64,000 nt of DNA from Vombatus ursinus (lineage: Eukaryota > Chordata > Mammalia > Diprotodontia > Vombatidae). Positions 11,880 through 23,487 of the stretch are shown here, in pieces (within the stretch, counting starts at the first letter, position 1; every line of letters begins with the position of its first letter). The notes beneath the pieces are model-generated. The model saw only the letters and a list, made by a program, of their open reading frames with translations. It made no database searches and had not been told where the DNA came from. Both the position numbers and the translations under genes were made by a program. Location of the stretch: contig NW_020954616.1 in assembly GCF_900497805.2 (NCBI RefSeq), forward strand, positions 1,337,732 through 1,401,731. The letters run 5' to 3'.

Positions 11880-12225
11880 TCAATGTAGGGAAAGAGCAGG
11901 AGGATGTTTAGTCTGGAGAAAAGAAGACTTAGAAGGGACATGATAGTTGTCTTTGAGCTGAAGGATAGTCATGGGTTGTTTTTAGATTAGAAGGAGGATT
12001 AGATTTATTCTGTTTGACTCTAAAGTGCATACTTAGAAGCACTGGGTAGAAGTTATAGAGAGGCAGATTTTGGATAGATATAAGGAAAAAAAAAATCTCC
12101 GAGCAATTAGAGCTGTGCCAAAGTGGAATGAATTGTTCTACTGGGAAAGATTTCCATTCAAGTATGGGATTGGACTTGATGGCTTTTGAGATTCTTTCTA
12201 ACTCTGAGATTCTGTGATTTTTCTC
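11880..12225 (+). mobile_element. CR1/L3-type LINE 3' end
   Basis: Carries the conserved CR1-clade 3' sequence: ggatgtttagtctggagaaa, gacatgatagttgtctttga, gagcaattagagctgtgcca, ttggacttgatggcttttga and the end aactctgagattctgtgatt. Confidence 0.8.
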
Positions 12226-12589
12226 ATTCCACCTGCTAGACTGAGTTGGAATGACTTCACCCCTGTGATGGATCAGAACCTGAAGAATCTGAGTAGTAGC
12301 AGAGCACATAGGGATCTAAAGCCTGGCCTAGGGACTGGAAGAAATCATCCCTAGAGTCACAATGTCAACCTGTTGGTCCCCAGTTCCTGAAAAAGCAGCA
12401 ATATCCAACTGAGATAACTCTCAGTTATCTGCTCTTGGCTCTCTTCCCCCTTCCCCCACCTCCAACCATGCATAAATCCCAAGATTGCCCATCTGCTTTA
12501 GAAGATATGGCAGCTCCACTTAAATATAAGCTCTTTGATCTTGAAGGAATTTTGCTTGGTAAAAAAGAGTATTTATATAGAGCTTTAAG

Positions 12590-12836
12590 CAGTACAGTGC
12601 TGGAAAATGTTTAACAACTACCTCTCTGAAAAAAATTCATGCATGACATACTTTTAAGTTTAATCTGCATTATTAATATTTTCTCCATCACCTTATTAAG
12701 TCTGGACGACCAACAAAATAATAAATCAAGCCCTGATTTGTAGCATTTGCCAATTTCTGAGGTGTAAATGCTCACACTGAAAATTTATCAATCAGCTCTC
12801 AAAGAGCCAGTATGAGCTGGCTCCAGCACACTCCTG
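12590..12836. mobile_element. hAT-type nonautonomous element with intact ends
   Basis: The 247-bp element starts cagtacagtgctggaaaatg and ends ggctccagcacactcctg. The reverse complement of the end (caggagtgtgctggagcc) matches the start, giving imperfect terminal inverted repeats around GTGCTGGA. It is flanked on both sides by a perfect 8-bp duplication gctttaag (12582-12589 and 12837-12844), the hallmark of hAT transposition. It has no coding capacity. Related copies occur near 27565, 36233 and 46945. I do not assign a database family name. Confidence 0.9.
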
Positions 12837-12844
12837 GCTTTAAG

Positions 12845-13090
12845 CTTCCATAAAAGTCCTACTTTCATTCCTCATTGTGGCGGTCATGCTCTCAAAGGCT
12901 ATTCCAGCTAAGCATAAGCTCTGGCAAGTTCTACGATGATGGAAAGCCCTCAAGTATGGCTCTAGGAATAGACCATCTGTTTTTTGTGGACCAGCCTAAC
13001 TAATCCCAGAAAGGCACATCACCAATAGGCTGGCCAGCTAGTGATACATCTGCTTTGGCCATGGCTACTTATGAATCAGAAAAATGAAAA
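12845..13090. other. Unassigned intergenic sequence
   Basis: Nothing recognisable. Confidence 0.4.
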
Positions 13091-13329
13091 ATGTCCCTCC
13101 AGCCCTTTTGCTTACGCAGTAATTTGTCAGAGTGGTGAGAAAGAGGGCAGAGGGTATTAAGAATTATAGAGTTTTTAGATCATCAACAAATTTTAATTTG
13201 ACTGTGGGTACTCTAAAGGTGAGATTTTTGTCCAATGAACAATGAATGGACATATTGCTGGAGGAGCTGAATCATATTGGTCTTGACATTTTCTTATAAA
13301 TTAAGCCAAAATAAAGAAAGAATTTGCTG

Positions 13330-13985
13330 CTAAATGGAAGGGATGGCTCACATCTTTGGAGAGATAAAGAGAGAAATTGGCAGTATGCATTTTATCTTAC
13401 GCCCTAAAGCTACAAAAAACATTATTTCAAGGAATATTTGGCCATCATGCATTGTAGTACTAATGAGAAACATTTGCAAAAAGCTCAACACAAAAATCAT
13501 TACAGATTTCACACCAACACATCGGTTGCTGATGAAGAAGTGGTGGAGAAAATTTATTAACAATTTGTTAAGAATCTCCAAGTCAAATCAACATACATCC
13601 TGATGCTGGCTTATTTCAATATAAAGATGGAAAAGGGTGAGAATGGGGGAAAATAATTGGGAACATATGATCCAGAAGAAAGAAATGAGAGAAACCAAAG
13701 ATTTCAGATGTTTCATACCTCTCTATATTGAACAATTTCTTTTTAAGAATTTGTTCTATTATTTTAAAAAGAATGAGTAGGCACTGGACACAGTGAGCAT
13801 CAAATAATATCATAAAGAATGTAAATGACTACATTTTAATATACAGGATAAAACTTATTTTGGACAAGAGAGTCATGTGTCTGTGCAGTCAGATTATCAA
13901 CTTGTCAGAGCTAAGATCAGAATTTATAACAAACAAGAAGAAAGAAGAATAATGAAAAAAAGATATGATGCCAGTGGTATATTTT
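13330..13985 (+). mobile_element. RTE (BovB-like) LINE, endonuclease domain fragment
   Basis: Reading across frames gives KKLNTKI, then ADEEVVEKIYQQF, LQVKSTYILMLAYFNIKMEK (the EN motif around GDFNIKM, here AYFNIKM), LGTYDPEERNERNQRFQMF, then SDYQLVRAKIRIYNKQEERR. This order is the apurinic endonuclease half of RTE ORF2. Several frameshifts and stops make it inactive. It is the counterpart of the reverse-transcriptase half at 1-855 but a separate insertion 12 kb away. Related sequence may extend up to about 13090. Confidence 0.8.
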
Positions 13986-14261
13986 GGCTGTCCACCTATC
14001 CGTCTCCCTTTTATTGACCCATGTTCTCTGTCTTCATGCAATTCCTATTCTTTTTTGGAGTATCTCACTGGTTATATGACCACAAAGGATTGGAATGAGA
14101 AATCTCATTGACTTGAGAGATACCTCCAATGATACAGCTTACAACCCCTCCATGGCTACCCATTCTCTGCGTGACTCTCATCCATGATTTACAAAAAATT
14201 CCATATGGGGTCCCTCCAACATCCTGGAAGTTTTCCTTAATCTCTTACAACATTAAGAAGA

Positions 14262-14337
14262 AAGGAAGAAGGGGAAGGAAAAAAGGAAGGAAGGAGGAAA
14301 GAAGGGAGAGAAGAAAGGAAAGAAGGGAAGAAGATTT
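14262..14337. repeat. Purine (GAAG/GGAAA) tract
   Basis: Nearly pure purine run of gaag and ggaaa units on the plus strand, directly before a SINE. Confidence 0.9.
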
Positions 14338-14545
14338 ATTAAGTGCCTACTATGTGCCTAGCACTGTGCTAAGCATTTTACAACTATCTCCTTCGATCCT
14401 CATGATTACCCTGGGAGATAGGTGCTATTATGATCCCCATTTTCTAGTTAAGGAAACTGAGGCAAACAAAAGTTAAGTGACTTGCCCAGGGTCACACAGC
14501 TAGTATGTGTCTGATGTCACATTTCAACTCAGGTCTGCTTCTGTT
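14335..14545 (-). mobile_element. MIR/THER1-type CORE-SINE
   Basis: Antisense: ttattaagtgcctactatgt, gcctagcactgtgctaagca, ttgcccagggtcacacagct, caactcaggtctgcttc. Confidence 0.88.
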
Positions 14546-15425
14546 TAGGAATCAGGAGCCATAGCTTTAAAATTTGGTTCCATTATTTTCTAATTGTAAA
14601 TACACTCAAGGTATATTTACTTGAGGTCTATTTAACCCAGGATAGAGTAGGGCAAGACTATGATGATTCTTTATTAACACATTTACTATAAGCCCCAACA
14701 CTGTAAAAAGGCAGTTCAGTGTTCAGCCCAAGTGGAGCTGCCTTTAGAGTTCAAAAGATCTCTCTTCTTCAAGCGAAGTGGATGTAGAAAGAAAGAGATG
14801 CAAGATAGAAACTAATGGTAGAAACTGAAATGACAGCAAATAGGCTTGAAAGGGAGCAGCTTTCCCAGCATTGTTCTTGTTATCATCAGTGACAGTGGAA
14901 ATCCGACTGTATCAAGAAAATATGTAATGAAGCTGGAATGGCTGTTATCAACAGACCCGGAACTAGGTATATCAGGACACCAAATAATGAAAACGACTCT
15001 TCTTGAGCATGTGCTAGCTCTCAACAAATACGGTAGGAAAATATCAAAGACATCCACATGAGATCATTAAGAGTTGATTTAGGGAGAGGGAAAGTCCCTA
15101 CTCTGTGCAGAGCTGCCCTACTATGCCACAGAGAGGAAAAGGGAGGGGTAGGGTTGTGGAAATGGCGTGGATACTTCCTTTGTCTGCATAACTTCCCATA
15201 TTTGCCCCAAACCCCAAGGGGGACATTCACTTCAGAATATTTCTCCCGCTATTGGGATGCCTGAAAATCCTAGTTTGGAGACACCTTCCTTCAGGTTAGT
15301 TCCTTCATTCTATGTTAAAATTCAAATACTCCTGGAACAAATAAGCTATTAAACTCTATTAGCTAAGGAATTGATCAGAATCTTTTCAAAGTGCCCTATT
15401 AAAATGGCTAAGGTGCTGTATCACA
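14546..15425. other. Unassigned intergenic sequence
   Basis: Several short frames overlap on both strands (14812-15352) but none resembles a known family or has paired splice sites. No repeat was recognised. Confidence 0.45.
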
Positions 15426-15427
15426 GA

Positions 15428-15428
15428 A

Positions 15429-15462
<34 letters not shown>
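15428..15462. repeat. (AC)n microsatellite
   Basis: About 17 AC units. Confidence 0.97.
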
Positions 15463-15639
15463 GCAGGCGAGTTTCTGTAGATATGGGTAGGGGAAGGATG
15501 GCCTGGTTAGAGTGTTGCCGTGCAGGCCTTGAGAAGCCTCCCTGTTGAGAGGAGTGGGAGAAGGGAAAATGGGAGGGCTTTTTTCTTGCCAAGACCAACT
15601 CTTCTATGTATACGAGTGATCCTATTCTATCGTGCCTTC

Positions 15640-16560
15640 TCCAGCAGATTTCCTCCACTATCATGCATACTTTCTCACCTTAATACTCTCCATGTCTTCT
15701 GTCTGCTTTCTTACTGCCTACAAACAAACAGATCTCCCTCATCCTTAAAAAACCTTCACTTGACCCATCTATCACCACCAGCTATCATCCTATATTTTTC
15801 CTTCCTTTTGAAACTCCTTGAGAAGGCCATCGGTAATTGATGCCTTCATTTCCTTTCCTCCTACTCACTTAACTCTGGATTCAGCTTCCTATCTCATCAT
15901 TCAGTGGAAACTGCTCTCTCCAAAGCCACCAGTGATCTCTTAATTGCCAAATCCAATGACCTTTTCTCAGTCCTCATCCTTCTTGACCTCTCTGCAGCCT
16001 TTGACACTATTGATCAGTCTCTTCTCCCCAGGTTTCCATGACACAGTTTTTTCCTGGTCCTCCTCCTTCCTGTCCGACCACTCTTTCTTAGTCTTCTTTG
16101 CTGGATCTTCTTCTAGGTTGTGCCTATTAACCATAGGTGTCCCCCAAGACTCTATACTGGACCTTCTTTTCTTCTTCCTCTATACTATTTCACTTGGTGG
16201 TCTCATTAGCTCTCATGGGTTTATTTATGATCTCCATGCAAATGATTCTCAGATCTATTTATCTAGCACTAACCTCCTTCTTGACCTCTGTTCTTGAATC
16301 TCCAACTACCTAGTGGACATCTTTAACTGGAGGTCAAAACTGAACACATTAATCCCACCCACAACAGTCCCCTCTCCCTAACTTCCCTATTATTTTGACG
16401 GTACCATCATCCTTCCAGTCACCCAAACCCACAACCTAGGAGTCAGCCTCAACTTCTCGCTATCTCACCCACCCATATCCAATCTCTTGCTAAGTCCTGT
16501 CCATTCTATCTATGTAACATCTCTCATATCTCTCCAACACTGATATCACTCTGATGCAGA
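15640..16560 (+). mobile_element. L2 LINE fragment, reverse transcriptase region
   Basis: The frame reads PSSLKNLHLTHLSPPAIILY, then [16 protein letters not shown] across a frame break, GVPQDSILDLLFFFLYT, GFIYDLHANDSQIYLS and NLGVSLNFSL-like sequence. [10 protein letters not shown] is the L2/CR1 RT motif, GVPQ-S-L-LLF is the following block, and YDLHANDSQIY replaces the YADDTQIY catalytic block. At least three frameshifts or stops break it. Confidence 0.88.
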
Positions 16561-16839
16561 GCTTACATAATTCCTATTATCAAAGTGTTAATAGATATAC
16601 TTTTTCTTCTGGAGGCAGGGGAGTAAATTAAGTTTTTGGAGTCCACAGTTTACAGTTTCTTTTTCTGATGATTGATCCACAAAAGGCACCTTGAATACCT
16701 CTTTAAGTAGGTGTCAGGGTCAGTGGAGATAGTTGGCAGCTAAGTTATTGATTATTCTGGTTGTCCCTAACAGGTTCCTTTTAGAGGCCTGTTCCTTGAA
16801 GCAAAGGGTCTCCAGGCTAGAGTAGGGAACCATAGGGTC

Positions 16840-16978
16840 ATAGAATGTTTTACTATCTAGTTACCAAACTGGATGGTACCTTTAGAACTCATCTAGTCCA
16901 ATCCCCTCATTTTATAGATGAGGAAATTGAGGCCCAGAGAGGTTATGACTTGCCCAAGGTCACACAGCTAACCTCCCT
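16840..16978 (-). mobile_element. MIR-type SINE
   Basis: Antisense: ccctcattttatagatgagg, gaaattgaggcccagagagg, cttgcccaaggtcacacagc. Confidence 0.8.
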
Positions 16979-17094
16979 CCTTTAACCCATTTTTTTCCCC
17001 TCATATCTTCTTGGGAGAGGAAAAGTTAGAAGGAGCAGGAAACAGCAAGCAGCCTGAAGGAAGTCCAGGGCTACAGCCTAGATAGAAGGCAAGA

Positions 17095-17222
17095 AAGGGG
17101 ACTGCAATCTGGCCTCAGACCAAACACTTGAAACTTACTAGGTGTGTGACCCTGGGCAAGCGACTTAAACCCAATTGCCTAAAAAAAAAAAAAAAAAAGA
17201 AAGAAAGAAAGAAAAAAAAAAG
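17095..17222 (+). mobile_element. tRNA SINE with poly(A) tail, 5' truncated
   Basis: Sense copy from atctggcctcagacc through actaggtgtgtgaccctggg to an A-rich tail of about 45 bases with some g. The tRNA-like head is missing. Confidence 0.85.
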
Positions 17223-17245
17223 AAAGGAGAACTACAGTTTCTCTT

Positions 17246-17841
17246 TTTATTCAAATGCATATTGGCTCCACAGACTTGTTTTTGGAGACTCTGTCTAATG
17301 TTTTCTAGGGCATCGGGGTTCTGTGCACAATCAATCAATCAACACGAATTTATTAAGCATCCTTTGTGTGCCAGGCACACAATACCTTGGATAGTTGGTG
17401 TCAGCTTTGGTGGTGCCCAGGTGGTCAATGCCATAATGAACAGTGGCCATGGGAGTAATGTTCCAGACAGTATGTGTCTATATGGTCCTTGGTTCCTATG
17501 GCCACACATTCTGTAACTATTTCTACAAAACCTTCTGGTTCTTCTAGGAACTTCCCTCTGAAATTCCTCCTCATAGTGCCAGGGAGGAAAGTATTGGTGG
17601 TATTGTGCCACTTGGAAGGATGAGCCAACACCTTGCTCCCTTGAGAATCTGTTCCGTTGGTCTATGTCATGGAGTCCAGAGGCTCTAGGTTGAGTTGCCC
17701 ACTACCAGTATCCCAGGGACCGAAAGAGTTTCTTGAGAGGTGAAGACACTAGGAGTGGTTTAGAATTGCCAGGCCATTCCCCAAGTCACCATGGGCTAAG
17801 TGAGTACTCCAAGGGTGTCCCGAGGATTCTTGGCAGCTGAA
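17246..17841 (-). other. SLAMF8: Putative 3' UTR of SLAMF8
   Basis: This is the sequence downstream of the SLAMF8 stop on the minus strand. AATAAA hexamers lie at 17349-17354 and 17246-17251 on the minus strand. The first is inside a SINE/L2-like tail. Either could end a 3' UTR of about 490-600 bases, but without transcript data the true end is unknown. Confidence 0.35.
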
Positions 17842-17906
17842 CTATACCAGAGGTATCTCTGTCCCTGTGGTCGTACTGTTGGGAGAATTGTTTCTTCTCT
17901 TTTTCC
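17842..17906 (-). CDS. SLAMF8: SLAMF8 exon 5: cytoplasmic tail and stop
   Basis: The exon follows a pyrimidine-rich acceptor (tcttttactccttgtcag) and begins with two bases that complete a glycine codon split after exon 4. It encodes GKKRRNNSPNSTTTGTEIPL plus V and a TAG stop. Human SLAMF8 has GKKKK, then 16 residues ending PLV, and then QDLP. The two tails have the same length from the G to PLV, so the match is convincing despite low identity in between. This copy stops right after PLV, four residues before the human end. The juxtamembrane basic cluster KKRR is kept. There is no TxYxxV switch motif, as is usual for SLAMF8. Confidence 0.82.
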
Positions 17907-17934
17907 CTGACAAGGAGTAAAAGACAAAGCACAG

Positions 17935-18055
17935 AATTTGGTACAATTCATTTCAACAAACATTTGTTAAATGTCCACTATGTGCCACGTACCACACCAG
18001 GTACTGGAAATTTAGAAACAAAAATGAACACATGACTTGTCTTTAAGGTGCTTTG
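17935..18055 (-). mobile_element. L2 3' end, antisense, in SLAMF8 intron 4
   Basis: Reads tcaacaaacatttgttaaat, gtccactatgtgccacgtac and caggtactggaaatttagaa, the antisense L2 end. Confidence 0.7.
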
Positions 18056-18510
18056 ATGACTCAGGAAGAGAGAGTGAGGTTGACTTTGCACAGCTCTGCC
18101 TCATTTAAATCCAATTCATGCACAAGTCAAGATACCACCCCGTGATGTCATTGACCCTCTTCAAAAACGAAAGACTAACAACAATAACAACAAGGAGCTT
18201 ATTTTCTACTGGACAAAGTATATCAACCTCTATAAATCTCAGTGTCACTAGACTGGGGAGGCCCTCTATGTGCTATTTGGCTCTGGGCAGCCTTTCTCCT
18301 AAACCATCACTGAAAACTATCTCTCCCAACCTTCAGAACCCCTAGAGATGGGATTTCACAACCTTTCCTGCCCCATCGCCTACTCCTTAACATTCAGGAA
18401 TGAGAAATTAATCACAATATCTAACTTCAGTCTCTCCTGATACAAATTTATTCATATAAGGCACATTTAATTGGAGCCAGAAATGATGATTGAGACCACT
18501 GTCTAACTTG

Positions 18511-18702
18511 GAGGTTCTTAACTTTTTTGATGTCATGGACCCCTTTGGCAGTCTGTTGACACTTCTGTCATTCTCTTTCTCATAGTGTTTTGAAATGCAT
18601 AAAATACATAGGACTATAAAGGAAACCAATTATGTTAAAATACAGTTGTCAAAGTACATGTAAAAATACAACAATTTTATGGCCCCCAGGTTAAGAATCC
18701 TT
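18511..18702. mobile_element. hAT-like small element (GGTTCTTAAC family)
   Basis: Starts gaggttcttaacttttttga and ends cccccaggttaagaatcct; the two ends are inverted copies of each other around TTCTTAACCT. The core tgtcatggacccctttggca recurs at 63108 and the core ataaaatacatagga recurs at 63180. It lies in intron 4 of SLAMF8. No coding capacity. Confidence 0.75.
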
Positions 18703-18830
18703 AAGGGCCTCTGCCTTCATTTTACAGATAAAGAAATGGAGGCCCAGTGGTGATTTGTCCAAGTTAATGGGAGAGCTTGGCATAGAACCGGGGTCTCCCA
18801 ATATCTAGCTCAGTGTTATCTGAATGACAT
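18703..18830 (-). mobile_element. MIR-type SINE
   Basis: Antisense: ttcattttacagataaagaa, atggaggcccagtggtgatt. Confidence 0.7.
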
Positions 18831-19239
18831 TATATAAATGTCACTCCAGGAGAAACTTAGTTTCTGCAGCCTTCACTATATGCTGATATGCTTTTCCTTG
18901 AAGTTCATAATGCATATTTGGTGGTGATATAAATGGACTAGAAATGACTGCATCAGCCTTGCAAAGGATTTTCCAAGTTATTTAAACCTCTGTTCAGTAT
19001 TAGCAGAGGCGTAACATATATCATCAAGGACATACATGACCCAAAAAGGAAGTAGGCAGGCCATGAAATTCAAGCGTGAGAGACAACTGATGGATGGACA
19101 GTCTGAATGCTGCAGTGGTGTCCATGATTTACTATAAGAGCCAGAGAAAGGTCTGCACAAGGCTGTTTCTCAATTCAGTTCAATTCCTCAAAGGAGAGAT
19201 AAGGGAAAGGCATAGACAAGAATTGCAAAGGATGAGGAA

Positions 19240-19445
19240 GCATGAATGGGTAGTGTGGTGCAAGACAGAGTGTGCCATTTGGGGGTTCAATCCTGATTCT
19301 AATACTTAACTACCTGTCTGACCTTAGGCAAGGTCTAACTTCATGTCCCAGGGCCTCAGTTTCTTCATTTATAAAATAAGGGAGTTGGGCTAGGTGATTT
19401 CTAAAGTCTCCTCTGGCTCTTATGATCTATGATTCTGTTATTCTA
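19240..19445 (+). mobile_element. MIR-type SINE
   Basis: Sense: tgggggttcaatcctgattc, aactacctgtctgacctta, ctcagtttcttcatttataa. In SLAMF8 intron 4. Confidence 0.75.
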
Positions 19446-19629
19446 TGCCAGGCTGATCCTTTCCTTCTAGTCTGTAAATTCTGCAAATCCACCCCCCCAG
19501 CTGAGAAGGTTGCTTAGCATAATGCCTACTATAGCTCTTTATAGACAAGAATACAAGTGGTTTAATTTCCATGCCTTATCTCCTTCCCATCTCCTGGCCC
19601 CCTCCTGTAGCAACATCAAGGAATCTTAC

Positions 19630-19737
19630 CTGAGCCGAAGACACAGTGCCATGTGGAGAGGATGCCAGCCAACAGCAAGAGCAGAGAGATGGGCACTGCC
19701 ACTAGCAGGATATCTTTGTAGGATTTATCCCCTGACC
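19630..19737 (-). CDS. SLAMF8: SLAMF8 exon 4: transmembrane segment
   Basis: The 108-nt exon (phase 1 to phase 1) has acceptor cttcctttgcccag and donor GTAAGA. It encodes GSGDKSYKDILLVAVPISLL followed by LLLAGILSTWHCVFGS. Human SLAMF8 has [20 protein letters not shown] at this place, so SYKD-LLV-VP-SLL is conserved. The segment from ILLV to ILSTW is a single membrane helix of about 22 residues preceded by a charged SYKD stalk. It anchors the receptor as a type I membrane protein. Confidence 0.93.
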
Positions 19738-19989
19738 CTGGGCAAAGGAAGTTCAGGGTCAGAGTCAGAGGTAGTCGATGAGTGCTTGAAGCTGCTGACC
19801 CTTCTGTGGGGCCAAATAAAGCACTTTCCCTTCCCTCAACCCTTCTTACAGGTCCTGTCTCCCTCCTATGCCTCTTATCTTCTCTCAGGAGGCTAGGCAT
19901 CATTCCTGAGGATGGGGATGAAAGAAGGGACTCTGTTTAAAAGTGTATCAGTAGTGTGACCAAGAGCTCATGCAAAGGCCCCGGTGCAC

Positions 19990-20205
19990 TTTGGGGTTTA
20001 GAGAGCATCTTCTTCACAACATACCTGTGAGGCAGGGAGTACAAGTATTGTCCCCATTTTGCAGATGAGGAAACTGAGGTCTAGAGAGATCAAGTAGACT
20101 CATTGTAGGTGACTCCACTCCCGTCAGAACCAGGACTTGTACTCGGGTTTTCTGACTCTCAGGTCAGTGAATGCTCTTTCCGCTATGTCATGCCAACCCT
20201 CAAAA
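19990..20205 (-). mobile_element. MIR/THER1-type CORE-SINE in SLAMF8 intron 3
   Basis: Antisense: cattttgcagatgaggaaac, tgaggtctagagagatcaag, ending at a head near 20205. Confidence 0.8.
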
Positions 20206-20583
20206 ACATGCACATGTTTCTACATGCACAAGTGTGCATTCTGCACTTTAGCACCTGTCCACACTTGATGTTCACACTCCCATAAACCAAAGAGAAAAGT
20301 ACTAAATTGTCACAAGGCAACTTAATCTAGTGGAGGGAGCCTGGGAAACCTGTTTTTAGGGCTCAGGCCAAGGTTCCCTCTGGGGCCAGTAGCGTGAGGG
20401 GCCAGACTCCAGGGCAGAGGTCACCTCCTGCCACATAAACACTCATAGAGAATTCAAAACTGTACAAAATCTCCTCATTCTCAACTCTTAACATCCCTAT
20501 GTTATGGGGCTCAGGGTGGAAAGAACACTGAATTTGGAGTCAAGTCCTGGAGTTGTCTTGTCAGTAGCTTTGTAATCCTAGAT

Positions 20584-20710
20584 TAGGGGTGGGGAACCTT
20601 CAACTTCAAGTGTGGCCCTTTGACTGAATCCAAACTTCACAGAACAAATTCTGCACTTGAGGACCTAGAGGGCCACATGTGGCCTCGAGGCAGCAGGTTC
20701 CCCACCCCTG
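20584..20710. mobile_element. Palindromic hAT MITE (Buster-like), copy 1
   Basis: Starts taggggtggggaacctt and ends aggttccccacccctg, which are inverted repeats. Internal arms tgtggccctttgactgaatc and gacctagagggccacatgtg recur in the other copies. Flanked by tcctagat (20576-20583) and ccctagat (20711-20718), an 8-bp duplication with one mismatch. The middle of the palindrome is shortened compared with copy 2 (38074-38276). In intron 3 of SLAMF8. Confidence 0.9.
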
Positions 20711-20719
20711 CCCTAGATG

Positions 20720-21637
<918 letters not shown>

Positions 21638-21689
21638 CTATTCTGTCTCTCCTTTGCCTAGCTACGCACTACTGAACCTTCCCTGATAT

Positions 21690-21745
21690 ACAAGGAAGAA
21701 AAAAAAATCATTTATTAAGCACCTACTATGTGCCAATCAGGCGGA
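21690..21745 (-). mobile_element. SINE/L2 tail scrap in SLAMF8 intron 2
   Basis: Short stretch catttattaagcacctacta with tgtgcca, the antisense L2/MIR tail. Confidence 0.6.
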
Positions 21746-22009
21746 CCTAGGTTAAAATCCTTCCCTCTCACCCACTGGGGCTCTGTGACCCCAGGCAACT
21801 GATTGAACCTCTTGGTGCTCTAGGCAACTCTGTGAAGCTAGGTTGGTGTTGGTTTTCATAGGGTAGAGGTAGTATCCTCATCAGAGAATTCCCTACACCA
21901 CTGAAATCATGGGTTTATCCTCTCGATGCCCCATTCAAACTTACCTTTATGTGGGCTTTGAGCTCTTCACAACCAACCCCATGAATATGCAGCGAAACAT
22001 GCAGTTTAT

Positions 22010-22212
22010 AGAATCATAGATTTGGAGCCGGCAGGGGCCTTGGAGGTCATTCAGCCCAACCCCCTCATTTTGGGGAAGAGGTGATTGAAGCCTAAGAAAG
22101 TTAAGTGTCTTGCTTGAGGTACTAGGCTTCAGAGGTTGGATTTGAACCCAGGTTCCTCTGACTCCAGAGCCAGGGCCCTTTTCCACTTTAGCCTGCTGCT
22201 CTCCATGGTTCA
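22010..22212 (-). mobile_element. MIR-type SINE in SLAMF8 intron 2
   Basis: Antisense: gggccttggaggtcattcag, gtgattgaagcctaagaaag, ctgactccagagccagggcc. Confidence 0.78.
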
Positions 22213-22254
22213 AATATTATTACCTATTGCCATTTCTGATGCTTACTACCTGCA

Positions 22255-22475
22255 GCAAAGGCAGCTAGATGGCTCAGTGGATATCAGGAAGACCCGAGTT
22301 CAGATATGGCCTCAGACAGTAGTTGTGTGACCCTGGGCAAGTCACTTTATCCTGTTTGCCTCAGTTTCCTCATATGCAAAATGAGCCAGAGAAGGAAATG
22401 GCAAATCACTTCAGTATTTTTGCCAAGAAAATACCAAATGGGGTCACAAAGCATCGGACACACCTGAAAACAACT
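22255..22475 (+). mobile_element. tRNA SINE with RTE-type tail in SLAMF8 intron 2
   Basis: Sense copy: aaaggcagctagatggctca, cctcagacagtagttgtgtg, agccagagaaggaaatggca, tail ggggtcacaaagcatcggac. Confidence 0.9.
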
Positions 22476-22489
22476 AACAAAGCAACATC

Positions 22490-22830
22490 CGTATCAATGT
22501 GGGCAGGTTACTCATTCTTTCTGGGGCTCAGTTTCCTGATCTGTAAGATGGGTCATACTGTGTGGATACTGATGTCCCTTCTGGCTCTGGATCTATGATC
22601 TATGACCCTGTGATCTCCATCCTGCAGAGCAGGAAATTGGGGCTCGGAGAAATTAGGTGACTCGTCTGCAGTCACATTCCGACTCCAAACTCAGGCCACC
22701 GTCGCAGAATTGTCTACATTAATAGCTGCATGACCCTGTTAGTCAGTCAATTAACACACATTTGTTAAGGGACTACCCTGTGCTAGGCACCGTCCAATTC
22801 ATTTCCCTTTTCTTCACGTCACCTTCCTCT
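22490..22830. mobile_element. MIR fragments in SLAMF8 intron 2
   Basis: A sense MIR scrap (ggggctcagtttcctgatct at 22531) is followed by an antisense one (cagagcaggaaattggggct) and an L2-like tail near 22745-22800 (cacacatttgttaagggac). Confidence 0.55.
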
Positions 22831-22984
22831 TCCGTAAAATGGAAATAACTCCACCTATGTAAAAACTATATCAGGGTGATCCAGTGAAAAGACAACATAT
22901 AGAGATCCTCTTTGAAGATTTATGGGAAAAGGTAAGGATGACCCCCTGTGCCCCCAGTGGAGTGGTAGGGATCTGCTTCAGTGG

Positions 22985-23155
22985 AGAGAGTATCCGTTGG
23001 ACGTGGAGTCAGACAGACCCGAGTTCAAGAACATCCTTAGACACTTATTGGCTGAGTGACCCTGGGCAAGTCACTTGATCTCTCTGTGTCCCAGTTTCCT
23101 CATATGAGGGGTTTGCCTCTAACATCCCTTCTAGCTCTAAATCTGAGATCCTTTG
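22985..23155 (+). mobile_element. MIR-type SINE in SLAMF8 intron 2
   Basis: Sense: ggacgtggagtcagacagac, gctgagtgaccctgggcaag, tctgtgtcccagtttcctca. Confidence 0.8.
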
Positions 23156-23487
23156 AAGATATCAAAGAGAGAGAACAAACTGCCTTTAAACACTTCAAGG
23201 GCTTAGGAAATGCCCTCTGAAATTCAAACAATTAAGAAGCTAATATTGTTATCTAATCTCTAAGCAGACCCGCTAGGGACTCCACTGGGCAGCCTTGCCT
23301 GCTGAGTTCTAGCCACTGCATATTTGAAAGTCATGAAACAAAGATGTATTTGAATATGCCATTCAGATGTCTTTTGTGACCAGTTTTCAGCCTTGTCCTC
23401 CCTATCGTTACCCTCCAACCCCAATGATGGAATCTAAATCTGAAAAAGTTTTGTGGCACCATTGATTGTGCATGATTTGTATCTCTT

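Noticed and set aside
14812-15352. Cluster of overlapping frames of 60-80 codons on both strands
   Set aside because: No family resemblance, no consistent splice sites; typical of random open frames.
17339-17631. Minus-strand frames of 68-90 codons just downstream of the SLAMF8 stop
   Set aside because: They lie in the presumed 3' UTR, after an in-frame stop whose position matches the human PLV end, and show no domain.
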